Of a stretch of DNA of 39,263 nt, positions 1-7,914 are shown one piece after another. The position numbers were made by a program, and so were the translations under genes. The notes beneath the pieces are model-generated. The model had not been told where the DNA came from. It did no database searches and was given only the letters and a program-made list of their open reading frames with translations. How positions within the stretch are numbered: position 1 is the first letter of the stretch; each line of letters begins with the position of its first letter. The DNA comes from a bacterium (GTDB taxonomy: Bacteria; Actinomycetota; Acidimicrobiia; Acidimicrobiales; CATQHL01): contig JAPPDX010000008.1 in the NCBI GenBank assembly GCA_028824415.1, positions 1-39,263 on the forward strand, read 5' to 3'.

Positions 1-152
1 ACGGCGTGTACGCGGTCGCCGCGCTCATCGACATCCTCGAAGGACGCGCCGTGCCGCAAGAGATCCACATCGACCACGTCTGGATCAACCGCGACAACGT
101 CGGCCAGTTCTACGACAGCGAAGGCCAACCCATCCACGACCTCGGCCCCTAA
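1..152 (+). CDS. Sugar ABC transporter substrate-binding protein, C-terminal end (partial)
   Basis: Only the last 49 codons are present, open from the window edge to a TAA at 150-152. The tail contains VYAVAALIDILEG, then IHIDHVWINRDNVGQF. This resembles the C-terminus of periplasmic-binding-protein-like sugar binders of the CUT2 (ribose/xylose/rhamnose) type, where a helix is followed by a final strand and a short polar tail. The assignment rests mainly on context: an ABC ATPase and a RbsC-type permease follow on the same strand after a hairpin. The protein would sit outside the membrane and deliver the sugar to the permease. The ligand cannot be read from this fragment, but the mutarotase at the end of the operon suggests a 6-deoxyhexose. 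Confidence 0.6.
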   Translation, partial: GVYAVAALIDILEGRAVPQEIHIDHVWINRDNVGQFYDSEGQPIHDLGP

Positions 153-177
153 AGTCCGAGCGATAACGACAACACCA

Positions 178-211
178 GGGTGTGCCGCGGGAGCGATCCC
201 GCGGCACACCC
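178..211 (+). promoter_or_regulatory. Long GNRA-capped intercistronic hairpin
   Basis: A perfect 15-bp stem (178-192 with 197-211) closes a 4-nt loop GCGA, which fits the GNRA tetraloop pattern. It lies 25 nt after the binding-protein stop and 24 nt before the ATPase start. No T-run follows, so it is not a canonical intrinsic terminator. Such hairpins after binding-protein genes commonly protect the upstream mRNA 3' end or attenuate read-through, giving more binding protein than membrane components. That role is inferred here. Confidence 0.65.
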
Positions 212-235
212 CCCGTTTCCATCACGGGAGCCCGC

Positions 236-1000
236 ATGACTGACAACGCCATCGAACTGCACGACATCGAGAAGTCCTTCGGCCCGGTCGAGGTGCTCAA
301 GGGTGTCTCCCTCACGGTGCCGCCCTCGCGCTGCTACGGGCTGGTGGGCGACAACGGGGCCGGCAAGTCGACCCTGCTCAAGATCCTCAGCGGCGTGCAC
401 CCCCGTGACGCCGGCGAGATCCTCGTCGAGGGGGAGCCGGTGGACTTCAACACCGCCCTCGACGCCCGCCTCGCCGGCATCGAGATGATCTACCAGGACC
501 TGGCGCTGGCGGAGGACCTCGACGCCGCCTCCAACATCTTCCTGGGGCGCGAGCGCCACAAGGGCCGTGGACCCGGCTTCAAGCGACTCGACCACAAGCG
601 CATGCACGCCGAGGCCGCCGAGGTGCTGGAGTCGGTGGGCAGCCCGCTACCGACCAAGCGCCAGGTGAAGGCGCTGTCCGGCGGCGAGCGCCAACTCGTG
701 GCCGTGGCCCGTGCACTGGAGTTCAATCCTCGGATCCTGCTGATGGACGAGCCGACGGCGGCCCTGTCGGTGGAGAAGGTGAACGTGGTCAACCGGCTCA
801 TCGCTCGGCTCAAGGACCGGGGTGTGTCGATGATCCTCGTGAGCCACCGTTTCACCGACCTCATCCAGGTGGCCGACACCATCGGCGTTCTGGTCCACGG
901 CAAGATCGTCGACGAGTTCGACGCGGCCAGTCACTCCATGGACGACATGACCACACGCATCGTGCGATTGATGAGCGAAGCCGCAGTGGGAGCGGCCTGA
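236..1000 (+). CDS. Sugar ABC transporter ATPase, single nucleotide-binding domain
   Basis: This 254-aa protein has one complete ABC domain: Walker A GDNGAGKST at residues 38-46, signature LSGGERQ, Walker B ILLMDEP and the switch histidine in LVSHR. It powers import through the permease encoded by the next gene. Many CUT2 ATPases (RbsA, XylG, AraG) carry two fused ABC domains and are about 500 aa, so this is the short FrcA-like form expected to work as a homodimer. I chose the ATG at 236 because the protein then begins just before the conserved first strand; an upstream ATG at 182 would start inside the hairpin. The stop overlaps the permease start as ATGA, indicating translational coupling. 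Sugar specificity cannot be seen in the sequence. Confidence 0.93.
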   Translation: MTDNAIELHDIEKSFGPVEVLKGVSLTVPPSRCYGLVGDNGAGKSTLLKILSGVHPRDAGEILVEGEPVDFNTALDARLAGIEMIYQDLALAEDLDAASNIFLGRERHKGRGPGFKRLDHKRMHAEAAEVLESVGSPLPTKRQVKALSGGERQLVAVARALEFNPRILLMDEPTAALSVEKVNVVNRLIARLKDRGVSMILVSHRFTDLIQVADTIGVLVHGKIVDEFDAASHSMDDMTTRIVRLMSEAAVGAA

Positions 1001-2028
1001 TGAGCGACGCAGCCGACCGCGATCAGACTCCCAGCGAGCGATCCGCGCCCGGCACCATCCGCGAGAGTGGGTTGATCGCCTGGATCCGGCGAACCGTCAG
1101 CGAGGTGGGTCCCGGTCTGTTCGTGATCCTCGGCGCGGAATTCCTGGTCTTCTGGCGCCTGGGGCATCCGCACTTCATCCAGACCAGCAACTTCATCGCC
1201 ATCGGCAAACGCATGGCCATCAACGGCATCACGGCCGTCGGCGAGACCATCGTGATCATTTCCGGAGGGTTCGACCTGTCGATCGGCTCGATCGCCGCGA
1301 TGGCCGGCGTGGGCTCGGCGGCCGTCGTGGAGAACGGCGGCACGCTGTTGGGCAGCATCCTCACAGCGTTGGCCATCGGTGCGTTCATCGGGCTCGTGAA
1401 CGGCGCCATCACGGGCTACGGGCGCATCAACCCCTTCATCACGACCCTCGGCACGCTCGCCATTGTGCGCGGTGTCGCCTTCGTGCTGACCAACAATCGA
1501 CAGGTCACCGTCAGCCACGAGGGCTTCCAGAACCTCGGGAAGGACACCGTCGGCGGCATGCCCTACAGCGTGCTGATCCTGCTGCTCACCTTCATCTTCT
1601 TCGGATTCATCGTCCCGCGCTACAGATTCGGGCGCTACATGTACGCCATCGGCTCCAACGAGCGCGCCGCCGCGCTGGCGGGCGTGCGCATCAACCGCTG
1701 GAAGCTCGTGTTCTTCGGCGTGTCGGGCATGCTCGCCGGCCTTACCGGGTTCGTCAACGCCTTCCAGTTGGCGACGGGCATCCCCTCAGGCACCACGGGC
1801 ATCGAACTCGAGGTCATCACCGCCGTCATCCTGGGCGGAGCCAGCCTCTACGGCGGCCGGGGGCGCCTCCTGGGCACGTTCCTGGGACTGATGTTCCTGT
1901 CCACCCTGCTGAACGGGCTGATCCTCTCAGGGGTGAGCCCCTTCTACCAGAAGATCGCCTCGGGCAGTTCGCTGATCCTGGCGGTGCTGTTCGACGAATG
2001 GCGGCGCCGGCGCCTCGCCCGTGGCTGA
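1000..2028 (+). CDS. Sugar ABC transporter permease, RbsC/XylH type
   Basis: This 342-aa integral membrane protein belongs to the branched-chain/ribose permease family (BPD_transp_2). It has a cytoplasmic N-terminus rich in charged residues, then about eight to ten hydrophobic segments. Family signatures are visible: GGFDLSIGSIAAMAG after the third segment, GRINPFITTLGTL, and RFGRYMYAIGSNERAAALAGVRI, the cytoplasmic loop that docks the ATPase. It forms the sugar channel with the preceding ATPase. The start overlaps the ATPase stop by 4 nt and its end overlaps the mutarotase start by 8 nt, so the three genes form a tight operon. Confidence 0.92.
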   Translation: MSDAADRDQTPSERSAPGTIRESGLIAWIRRTVSEVGPGLFVILGAEFLVFWRLGHPHFIQTSNFIAIGKRMAINGITAVGETIVIISGGFDLSIGSIAAMAGVGSAAVVENGGTLLGSILTALAIGAFIGLVNGAITGYGRINPFITTLGTLAIVRGVAFVLTNNRQVTVSHEGFQNLGKDTVGGMPYSVLILLLTFIFFGFIVPRYRFGRYMYAIGSNERAAALAGVRINRWKLVFFGVSGMLAGLTGFVNAFQLATGIPSGTTGIELEVITAVILGGASLYGGRGRLLGTFLGLMFLSTLLNGLILSGVSPFYQKIASGSSLILAVLFDEWRRRRLARG

Positions 2029-2344
2029 CGGGCCCGAGCCGGCACGGCTCAGCCACTACTTCCGCGTCAACGATCCCGCCGAGTACGCCCGGCGCCACGC
2101 CACGGTGTGGCCCGAGATCGAGGAACTGCTACGAGAGTGCGGGTTCCGCCGCTACGACATCTACCTCTGGGGCGACGTCGCCGTCAGCTTCATCGAGGTG
2201 GACGACTACGCAGCCGCGGCGGAGCGCTACAACGCCAGCGCGATCGGCGCGCGCTGGGAGGAGCACTTCGCCGACCTGATCAGCATCGACGAGACCGACG
2301 AGCACGGCTGGGCCAAGCCCTTCGACCACGTCTGGAGCCTGTAG
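2021..2344 (+). CDS. rhaM: L-rhamnose mutarotase-like protein
   Basis: The 107-aa product matches the RhaM family in length and in the motif EYARRHATVWPEI, where the histidine (residue 26) corresponds to the catalytic residue. It also has RRYDIYLWGD in the middle and a C-terminal FDHVWSL resembling the family's aromatic end. RhaM enzymes interconvert alpha and beta anomers of L-rhamnose in the cytoplasm. The start is a GTG inside the permease gene, giving an 8-nt overlap; no separate ribosome site is needed if translation is coupled. Its position as the last gene of a sugar ABC operon suggests the transporter carries L-rhamnose or a related 6-deoxyhexose such as fucose. No rhamnose isomerase, kinase or aldolase is in the window. 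Confidence 0.82.
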   Translation: MADGPEPARLSHYFRVNDPAEYARRHATVWPEIEELLRECGFRRYDIYLWGDVAVSFIEVDDYAAAAERYNASAIGARWEEHFADLISIDETDEHGWAKPFDHVWSL

Positions 2345-2477
2345 CACGTCGGTGGCGCCGGTCTCGGCGCCGATGCCCACCGCCCCGCGACGACGTCGCC
2401 GTTCGCGCCAGTCCTGCCAGAACTAGGGTCACCGCCGGGCTGCCACAGCAGCCGAATCTCAAGGAGGGAGTCCGACA

Positions 2478-3140
2478 ATGACCGTAGAGGCCACGGATCT
2501 GTCCGGAACCGGTTACCCGGCGCGGCTCGAGATCGACTATCCGGAGCGGCTGAGCCGCGTCAAGACACTGTTCCGCATCATCCTCGTGATCCCGATCGCC
2601 TTCATTGCTGCCTTGGTAAGCGGGAGTTTCGTCGGCACGGACACTGCGAGCGATGCAGCCAACGACGCCGTCTCGGGCTTGGCCGTGACGGGCGGCGTGC
2701 TGTTCCTGGCGACGCTCCTGATGCTCCTGTTCCGCCGCAAGTATCCACGCTGGTGGTTCGACTGGAACTTGGAGCTGACACGCTTCACCACGCGCGTCGG
2801 CGCCTACCTGGTATTGCTAAGGGACGAATACCCGTCGACCGACGAGCAGCAGGCGGTGCACCTGGATCTGGACTATCCCGACGCGGCGAACGAGCTCAAC
2901 CGCTTCCTGCCGATCGTCAAGTGGATACTGGCGATCCCGCACTACATCGTTCTGGCAGTTCTCGGCGTCGCCGCAGTCGTCGTCACTGTGATCGCCTGGT
3001 TCGCCATCATCTTCACGGGACGCTACCCGCGTGGGATGTTCGACTTCGTCGTGGGCTTCACCCGCTGGGCGTTGCGCGTTGAGGCCTACGTGGCGCTCCT
3101 CATCACCGACCGTTACCCGCCTTTCAGCTTGAAGGCCTGA
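2478..3140 (+). CDS. DUF4389 membrane protein with internal duplication
   Basis: This 220-aa protein consists of two similar halves, each with DYP, a helix-forming stretch, transmembrane segments, then RYP-W/F-D and a VGAYLVLL/VEAYVALL helix followed by YP. Examples are FRRKYPRWWFDWNLELTRF in the first half and FTGRYPRGMFDFVVGFTRW in the second. This is the pattern of DUF4389 proteins, which have no established function. Hydrophobic segments are at about residues 33-50, 72-86, 149-175 and around 200. A strong ribosome site (AAGGAGGGAG) precedes the ATG at good spacing. The gene stands alone between the sugar operon and a convergent VOC gene. A role at the membrane is all that can be said. Confidence 0.85.
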   Translation: MTVEATDLSGTGYPARLEIDYPERLSRVKTLFRIILVIPIAFIAALVSGSFVGTDTASDAANDAVSGLAVTGGVLFLATLLMLLFRRKYPRWWFDWNLELTRFTTRVGAYLVLLRDEYPSTDEQQAVHLDLDYPDAANELNRFLPIVKWILAIPHYIVLAVLGVAAVVVTVIAWFAIIFTGRYPRGMFDFVVGFTRWALRVEAYVALLITDRYPPFSLKA

Positions 3141-3199
3141 GTCACAACGCAGACGGTTCCACCCGGCAGCAGTTGCATCCGTGTCGCCGCCGGGGCGGA

Positions 3200-3652
3200 T
3201 CACTCGACGGGCGCCACCTCCAGGAGTTCGAGGGTGATGCCCTCGGGGTCGCGGAAGTAGCCCACGCGCTTGCCCTTGTTCGGCCCGTGCGTGATCATGA
3301 CGGGGCCCTTACTGCGTGGCGTGGCACCGAGTGACACGAAACGCTCGAAGTCGGCGGCAAGGTCCGTCGAGGAAAGGCACAGATGCGCCGTGCCGGGGTT
3401 CTTGGACTCGATGTCCACCATCTCCCCGACCGGCTCCAGGTACTCGATCAATTCCAGCAACACGGTGGAGTTGGGAATGTGGAAGAGCGCGATGTAGAGC
3501 CGCGCGCCCGGATAGCCGATCTGTTCGGCCGTGTACGGCTTGTCGAAGATGCCCTTGACGAACGGCTCGGTCTCGAACAGAGCCGAGTAGAACGCCACTG
3601 AGCGATCCAGGTTGGGCACGGTGAAACCGACGTGATGGGTGCCGCAGAGCAT
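3200..3652 (-). CDS. VOC (glyoxalase/dioxygenase fold) family protein
   Basis: The 150-aa protein starts with THHVGFTVPNLDRSVAFYSALF, the classic first beta-alpha-beta unit of the vicinal-oxygen-chelate fold. It ends with GYFRDPEGITLELLE, the second module's conserved end. Candidate metal ligands are H6 or H7, a glutamate in LLELIE, a histidine in TAHLCLSS and a glutamate in ITLELLE. The family includes glyoxalases, epimerases and extradiol dioxygenases; the reaction cannot be chosen. An AAGGGG ribosome site precedes the ATG, and a good promoter lies 37 nt upstream. It follows a P450 and an SDR on the same strand, so a role in the same degradative route is plausible. Confidence 0.88.
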   Translation of the reverse strand: MLCGTHHVGFTVPNLDRSVAFYSALFETEPFVKGIFDKPYTAEQIGYPGARLYIALFHIPNSTVLLELIEYLEPVGEMVDIESKNPGTAHLCLSSTDLAADFERFVSLGATPRSKGPVMITHGPNKGKRVGYFRDPEGITLELLEVAPVE

Positions 3653-3688
3653 GGTTGATCCCCTTCGACGAGGCGCGCGAACGGGACA

Positions 3689-3717
3689 TGTATAGCCGCC
3701 GTGACATCGCCCCCCAA
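3689..3717 (-). promoter_or_regulatory. Sigma-70-like promoter for the VOC gene
   Basis: On the minus strand a -35 TTGGGG (3712-3717) and a -10 TATACA (3689-3694) are separated by exactly 17 nt. The -10 is close to consensus and stands out in this GC-rich sequence. The predicted start lies about 30 nt before the VOC gene's ATG at 3652. This would let the VOC gene be expressed separately from the P450 upstream. Confidence 0.5.
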
Positions 3718-3751
3718 GCGGGAGACCCTGTCCGGCACCCGGGGCAGCGCC

Positions 3752-4900
3752 TCAGACGGTGACCCAGACCTCCCGGGGACCGCGGAACTCGAACCCGTGC
3801 AACTCGACGGGACGGGCGGCGTCCAACGCAATGTCCGGGAACCGGGCGAGCAGCCGCTCGATGCCGATCCGCACCTCCTGGCGCCCCAGCCACTCCCCCA
3901 GGCAGCGGTGCACTCCCAGGGCGAACGCCGCGTGCGGGCCCTCCCGGCGACCGAGGTCGATCTCGGTTGGATCGCTCCAGTGCTCCTCGTCGAGATTGAT
4001 CGAGCGGAGCACACCGGAGACGAGGTCCCCGGCGGCAATCGCGGCGCCGGCCAGTTCGAGGTCTCGCGTCGCCTGACGGGTGATGGTGCCGACGGGGCTG
4101 TGGACGCGGAAGACCTCTTCGACCAGGCGACGCAAGCGACGGCCGTCCGACGCCACCGCCCGGCGTAAGTCGGGCCGCGTCAGCAACACCCACGCCACGA
4201 GCCCCACACCGTCACGCGGCTCATTGATCCCTCCGGAGATCATCAGCCGCACGTTGTTGACGATCTCGGCGGGTGTGGCGCCGGCCCGCACGAACCAGTC
4301 GATTGCACTGTCACTGCCGGCCGCCCGACCGATGCGCTCGCCGATCGCCTCTCCCAGGTCTTCCTTCGCAGTCTCGCCGATGGCGGTCGCCGCGGGATCG
4401 TTCTCGAAGTTCGCGATGTCGGTGACCAGGCCCTCGCACCACGACCACATCCGGTCGAAGCCGTGGCCGTCGAGTCCCAGCACGATGGCCAGTGCCCCGG
4501 CGGCGAGGGGCTGCGCATAAGAGCCCATCAACTCGATGGTCGGCCCCGCGATGCCATCGAGAATCCCATCGGCCAGCTCCGCCAACTCGCCCGCCACGAA
4601 GTCGCCACTGCGGCCGCCGGACTGGAACGGCGGCAGCATCATGTCGCGCACGCGGGTGTGCGCCGGCGGATCCATCACCAGCATGTTCGGCCCCAGGGCC
4701 CGCGCCAGGAACGAGGGGTCGGTCGCCGCGCTGAACAGCTCGGGACGGGCCTCCATATGGGCCACGTCCTCCCAGCGCGTCACCAGCCACATGTCCATGG
4801 AGTCCACCCAGCACACCGGCTCGGTGGCCCGCATCCGGGCCAGTATGGGATCCGGATCGACCTCCAGTTCGGCCAGGGTGATCTCGGATCCGAGTCCCAC
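3752..4900 (-). CDS. Cytochrome P450
   Basis: This 382-aa soluble bacterial P450 shows the heme-binding signature FALGVHRCLG with the axial thiolate at Cys333, the ExxR motif as EVFR (residues 262-265), and an I-helix GGINEPRDG. In the last, the usual acid-alcohol pair (D/E-T) is replaced by N-E-P, which may affect oxygen activation. It would hydroxylate an unknown organic substrate using ferredoxin and a reductase, neither of which is encoded nearby. The start is a GTG, 25 nt after the end of the SDR gene, so the two are probably co-transcribed. The length of about 380 aa is slightly short for the family but the domain looks complete. Confidence 0.93.
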   Translation of the reverse strand: MGLGSEITLAELEVDPDPILARMRATEPVCWVDSMDMWLVTRWEDVAHMEARPELFSAATDPSFLARALGPNMLVMDPPAHTRVRDMMLPPFQSGGRSGDFVAGELAELADGILDGIAGPTIELMGSYAQPLAAGALAIVLGLDGHGFDRMWSWCEGLVTDIANFENDPAATAIGETAKEDLGEAIGERIGRAAGSDSAIDWFVRAGATPAEIVNNVRLMISGGINEPRDGVGLVAWVLLTRPDLRRAVASDGRRLRRLVEEVFRVHSPVGTITRQATRDLELAGAAIAAGDLVSGVLRSINLDEEHWSDPTEIDLGRREGPHAAFALGVHRCLGEWLGRQEVRIGIERLLARFPDIALDAARPVELHGFEFRGPREVWVTV

Positions 4901-4925
4901 AAGACCGGCCTCCGGGGTGCCCCTG

Positions 4926-5708
4926 CTAGTGGAAAATGATCCCGCCGTCGACGTTCAGCGCCTGCCCGGTCACGTAGTCGGCCGCATCGCTCAGGAAGTA
5001 CTGCACCGACCGCGCCACGTCGTCGGGCGTCTGGATGCGCCCCATAGGTATGGTCGCCACGATCGCATCGACCGATTCCTGGGGGGTGATCCCGGCCTTC
5101 TCCGCACGGGCCTTGTGGATCTTGGGTGTCATCGCGGTGTCGACGACCCCCGGGCACACCGCGTTGATCTGCACCTTCGGCGCCAGCGCCAGGGCGAGGG
5201 ACCGCACCACGCTCGACACCCCGGCCTTCGACGCCGTGTAGTCGACGGCGTCGGCGCGGCCGATCTTGGCACCTATCGAGGCGATCGCCACGAGACGGCC
5301 GCCGTCGCCCGCCATCATGTGGCGGGCCAGTGCCTGCAGGGTGAAGAACGTGCCCTTCAGGTTGATGCCCAGCATCCGGTCCCAGCCCTCCTCGGTGAGT
5401 TCCAGGGCAGGGACGATCTCGACGATCCCGGCGGACGTCACACCGAGCGTGAGCGGTCCGAGCTCATCGATCGCCTCGGCGATGGCGGCCCGTACCGCCG
5501 CGGGCGACGACACGTCAGCGGGGTAGGCCACAGCCTGCCCTCCGCCGTCACGGATCTCCGTCACAATGGCGTCGAGGGCTGCGGCGTCGATGTCGTTCAG
5601 CGCCAGAGCGGCACCCGCCGACGCCAAACGCAACGCGATGCCGCGGCCGATCCCGTTGGCTGCTCCGGTGACGAAGGCGTTGCGTCCGTCGAACATTCCC
5701 TGACTCAT
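4926..5708 (-). CDS. SDR family NAD(P)-dependent oxidoreductase
   Basis: This 260-aa classical short-chain dehydrogenase has the cofactor motif TGAANGIG, the structural motif as TSAG (instead of NNAG), and the catalytic YTASK with an upstream serine in IASIG. It ends with the typical LNVDGGIIFH. It would oxidise an alcohol or reduce a ketone with NAD(P). I chose the ATG at 5708 because a strong GGGAGGAAAC site precedes it and it places the Rossmann strand ten residues from the N-terminus. The gene is first in a minus-strand group with the P450 and faces the Gfo/Idh gene across a 172-bp gap, suggesting joint control. Confidence 0.93.
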   Translation of the reverse strand: MSQGMFDGRNAFVTGAANGIGRGIALRLASAGAALALNDIDAAALDAIVTEIRDGGGQAVAYPADVSSPAAVRAAIAEAIDELGPLTLGVTSAGIVEIVPALELTEEGWDRMLGINLKGTFFTLQALARHMMAGDGGRLVAIASIGAKIGRADAVDYTASKAGVSSVVRSLALALAPKVQINAVCPGVVDTAMTPKIHKARAEKAGITPQESVDAIVATIPMGRIQTPDDVARSVQYFLSDAADYVTGQALNVDGGIIFH

Positions 5709-5880
5709 GTTTCCTCCCTGCATGACCCCCTGCCACGGTCTCACCCGCAGCCGGTCGCATTCGCCGAAACACTAACGTTGCCGCGCCGCGCCACGGTTCG
5801 CTGTGGCACCTTCGACCGGTGTCACGCCACCGCCGTCGCCCGCATCGAACCCCGAAGCCCGCTCACAGGGATCCCAGCAC

Positions 5881-6993
5881 ATGACCAACGACGCTCCGGA
5901 ACCCGCCGCACTCGGGCTCGACACACGTTCGTGGCTTCCCGACCGCCACGATCACGGCATCGCCATCGTGGGCTGCGGCGGGATCGTCAACGACGGACAC
6001 CTTCCGGTGTACACATCCCACGGGTTGAACGTGGTGGGCTGCTACGACATCAATCCCGAAGCGGCGCAGCGCACCGCAGAGCGCTGGGGCATCTCGCGGG
6101 TCTTCGACTCGCTCGACGAAGTGGCCGGCGACCCCTCCGTGGAGATCGCGGACATCGCCGTGCCCGCCTGGCGACAGCTCGAACTGGTTCGCACCCTCGC
6201 CGGCGCCGGCAAGCACCTGCTCTGCCAGAAGCCCCTCTCGGACGACTTCGCCGAAGCCGTCGAGATCGTGCAGCGTGCCGAGGATTCCGGTATCAAGCTC
6301 GCCGTCAACCAGCAGTACCGCTGGAGCCCGGTGATCCGGGCGATGCACACGCTCATGGCCGGGGGCCGGATCGGCACACCCACGGCCGCCTTCGTCCACG
6401 AGTCCATGGTGAACCCGTGGGAACTCTGGCCCTGGCTGATGGAAGTGCCGCAGCTGGAGATCATGTACCACAGCATCCACTACCTCGACGGCATGCGGTT
6501 CCTGCTCGGCGCCCACGGCGAGCCGGAGTGGGTGACGAGCCGGCACACCCGTCACCCGCTGCAGGCGCCGAGCGCGGAGACGAAGACGGTCACGATCCTC
6601 GACTACCCGGACGGGTTGCAGGCCTTCGTGGCGGTGGATCACAACGACGTCAGCGACGATGTCTTCGGGCGCGTCCGCGTCCTTGGCACCGAGGGTGTCA
6701 CCTCGGGCACCATGGGGCTCTCCTACGACTATCCCCACGGGCGCGCCGACACGGTGCGCTGGTCGGCGCATGACGATCCCGGCGGGGGCTTCGAGACGGA
6801 GCTGCCCGGGAGGTGGATTCCCGAAGGCTTCGTCGGGCCGATGTCATCGCTGATGGGCGCCATCAACGAGAACACAGAGCCGCCGACCAGTGGCCGCGAC
6901 AACCTCCACACGCTCCGCCTGGTGGGCGCCGCCTACCTCTCGGCGGCCGAGAACCGCTCAGTCCGGCCGGTCGAGATCGACGAGCGCATGTGA
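5881..6993 (+). CDS. Gfo/Idh/MocA family oxidoreductase
   Basis: The 370-aa protein starts with a Rossmann domain (GIAIVGCGGIVNDGHLP, then GCYDINPEAAQRTAERWGI). It continues with the family's catalytic segment as CQKPLSDD, where the usual EKP is QKP; the catalytic lysine is retained. The C-terminal alpha/beta domain has YHSIHYLDGMRFLLG, carrying the second active-site residues. Members oxidise or epimerise sugars and inositols with NAD(P). The ATG at 5881 places the Rossmann fold about 25 residues in; an earlier in-frame ATG at 5803 is possible but lacks similarity. It is divergent from the SDR-P450 group and convergent with the exporter gene. Confidence 0.92.
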   Translation: MTNDAPEPAALGLDTRSWLPDRHDHGIAIVGCGGIVNDGHLPVYTSHGLNVVGCYDINPEAAQRTAERWGISRVFDSLDEVAGDPSVEIADIAVPAWRQLELVRTLAGAGKHLLCQKPLSDDFAEAVEIVQRAEDSGIKLAVNQQYRWSPVIRAMHTLMAGGRIGTPTAAFVHESMVNPWELWPWLMEVPQLEIMYHSIHYLDGMRFLLGAHGEPEWVTSRHTRHPLQAPSAETKTVTILDYPDGLQAFVAVDHNDVSDDVFGRVRVLGTEGVTSGTMGLSYDYPHGRADTVRWSAHDDPGGGFETELPGRWIPEGFVGPMSSLMGAINENTEPPTSGRDNLHTLRLVGAAYLSAAENRSVRPVEIDERM

Positions 6994-7000
6994 GGCCGCC

Positions 7001-7017
7001 CCGCCGCGCTCCGGCGG
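7001..7017. terminator. Possible bidirectional hairpin between convergent genes
   Basis: A 6-bp stem CCGCCG/CGGCGG with a 5-nt loop lies between the stops of two convergent genes, 8 nt after one and 6 nt before the other. There is no T-run on either side, so a terminator role is only suggested by position. Confidence 0.25.
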
Positions 7018-7022
7018 ACCGG

Positions 7023-7742
7023 TCAGACGAAGGCGCGGATCAGCAGGCTCAGAGCCGCAGCGACCGAGACCACCAGCAACACGGGGCGCGTGTAGCCGCG
7101 GTCCAGCACATGCACCAGCCGTCCGGACAGCAGGTACCCGACGATCTGTCCCGGGACCAACACCGCGATGGCCAGCAGGTGCGTCGTGCCAAACTCCCCC
7201 CACGCCGCCAGGAACACGAGTGAGAGTGACGCCGCCAGGAGGAAGTAGACCGACAGCGTGCCGCGCAGGCGGCGGGGCTCCACGTGCTGCAGGGTGAGTG
7301 CCAGCGGCGGCCCACCGACTCCGGTCGAGGTTCCGGCAACACCCGACACGAAACCGCCGACGGCAACGATCGATCGACCGCGCGGCAGTCGGATCGGAGT
7401 GACCGAGAGCGCCACGCCCACCAGAATCACCGACGCCAGAAACACCGAGAGACTCCACTCCGAGAAGACCTCCACGAGCAGGAATGCCCCGAGCGCCGCA
7501 CCCGGCACACGTCCCAGAATCGCCCATGAGAGCGCCGAACGGTCGATCCCGGAACGGTCCCGGCAGGCGATGAGCAGGGTGTTGGCGAGCGAGGCGGCCA
7601 GCAGCGGGCCCGGCACGAGGTCGGGGTCGATCTGGATCAGGATCGGCGCCGCCACAACGTTCATCCCGAATCCCACACCGCCCTGGACCGCGGCGCCGAC
7701 GGCCATCACCGAGACTGCGGCGACGATCTCCCATGGACTCAT
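7023..7742 (-). CDS. TauE/SafE family (sulfite exporter-type) membrane protein
   Basis: This 239-aa protein has about seven or eight hydrophobic segments in two halves. Each half carries the glycine-rich motif of the family: GGVGFGMNVVAAPIL in the first and GTSTGVGGPPLALTL in the second. Members export sulfite, organosulfonates or other anions, but most are uncharacterised. I placed the start at the ATG of MSPWEIV (7742) because the first transmembrane segment follows directly; longer versions add a low-complexity, non-hydrophobic leader. The preceding sequence has only a weak G-rich ribosome site. It is divergent from the carotenoid-oxygenase gene. Confidence 0.88.
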   Translation of the reverse strand: MSPWEIVAAVSVMAVGAAVQGGVGFGMNVVAAPILIQIDPDLVPGPLLAASLANTLLIACRDRSGIDRSALSWAILGRVPGAALGAFLLVEVFSEWSLSVFLASVILVGVALSVTPIRLPRGRSIVAVGGFVSGVAGTSTGVGGPPLALTLQHVEPRRLRGTLSVYFLLAASLSLVFLAAWGEFGTTHLLAIAVLVPGQIVGYLLSGRLVHVLDRGYTRPVLLVVSVAAALSLLIRAFV

Positions 7743-7914
7743 CAGCGCCGCCCCCGAGCACCTGCATCGAGCATCGCCGGAGCCTACGGGAGACCGTCCC
7801 GGCGGCAGAGGGACATCCCGGTACGAGCCGTCGGCGGGGTGCCCCGCCGGATGCGGCGACGTGTGCCGAGGTGCCGGTGCGCGCGCCATCACACGTCGCT
7901 AGTATCCCGCCATC

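Noticed and set aside
4536-6773. 745-codon plus-strand frame across the P450, SDR and Gfo/Idh region
   Set aside because: Arginine/histidine-rich text in the wrong frame; three well-supported genes occupy the same DNA.
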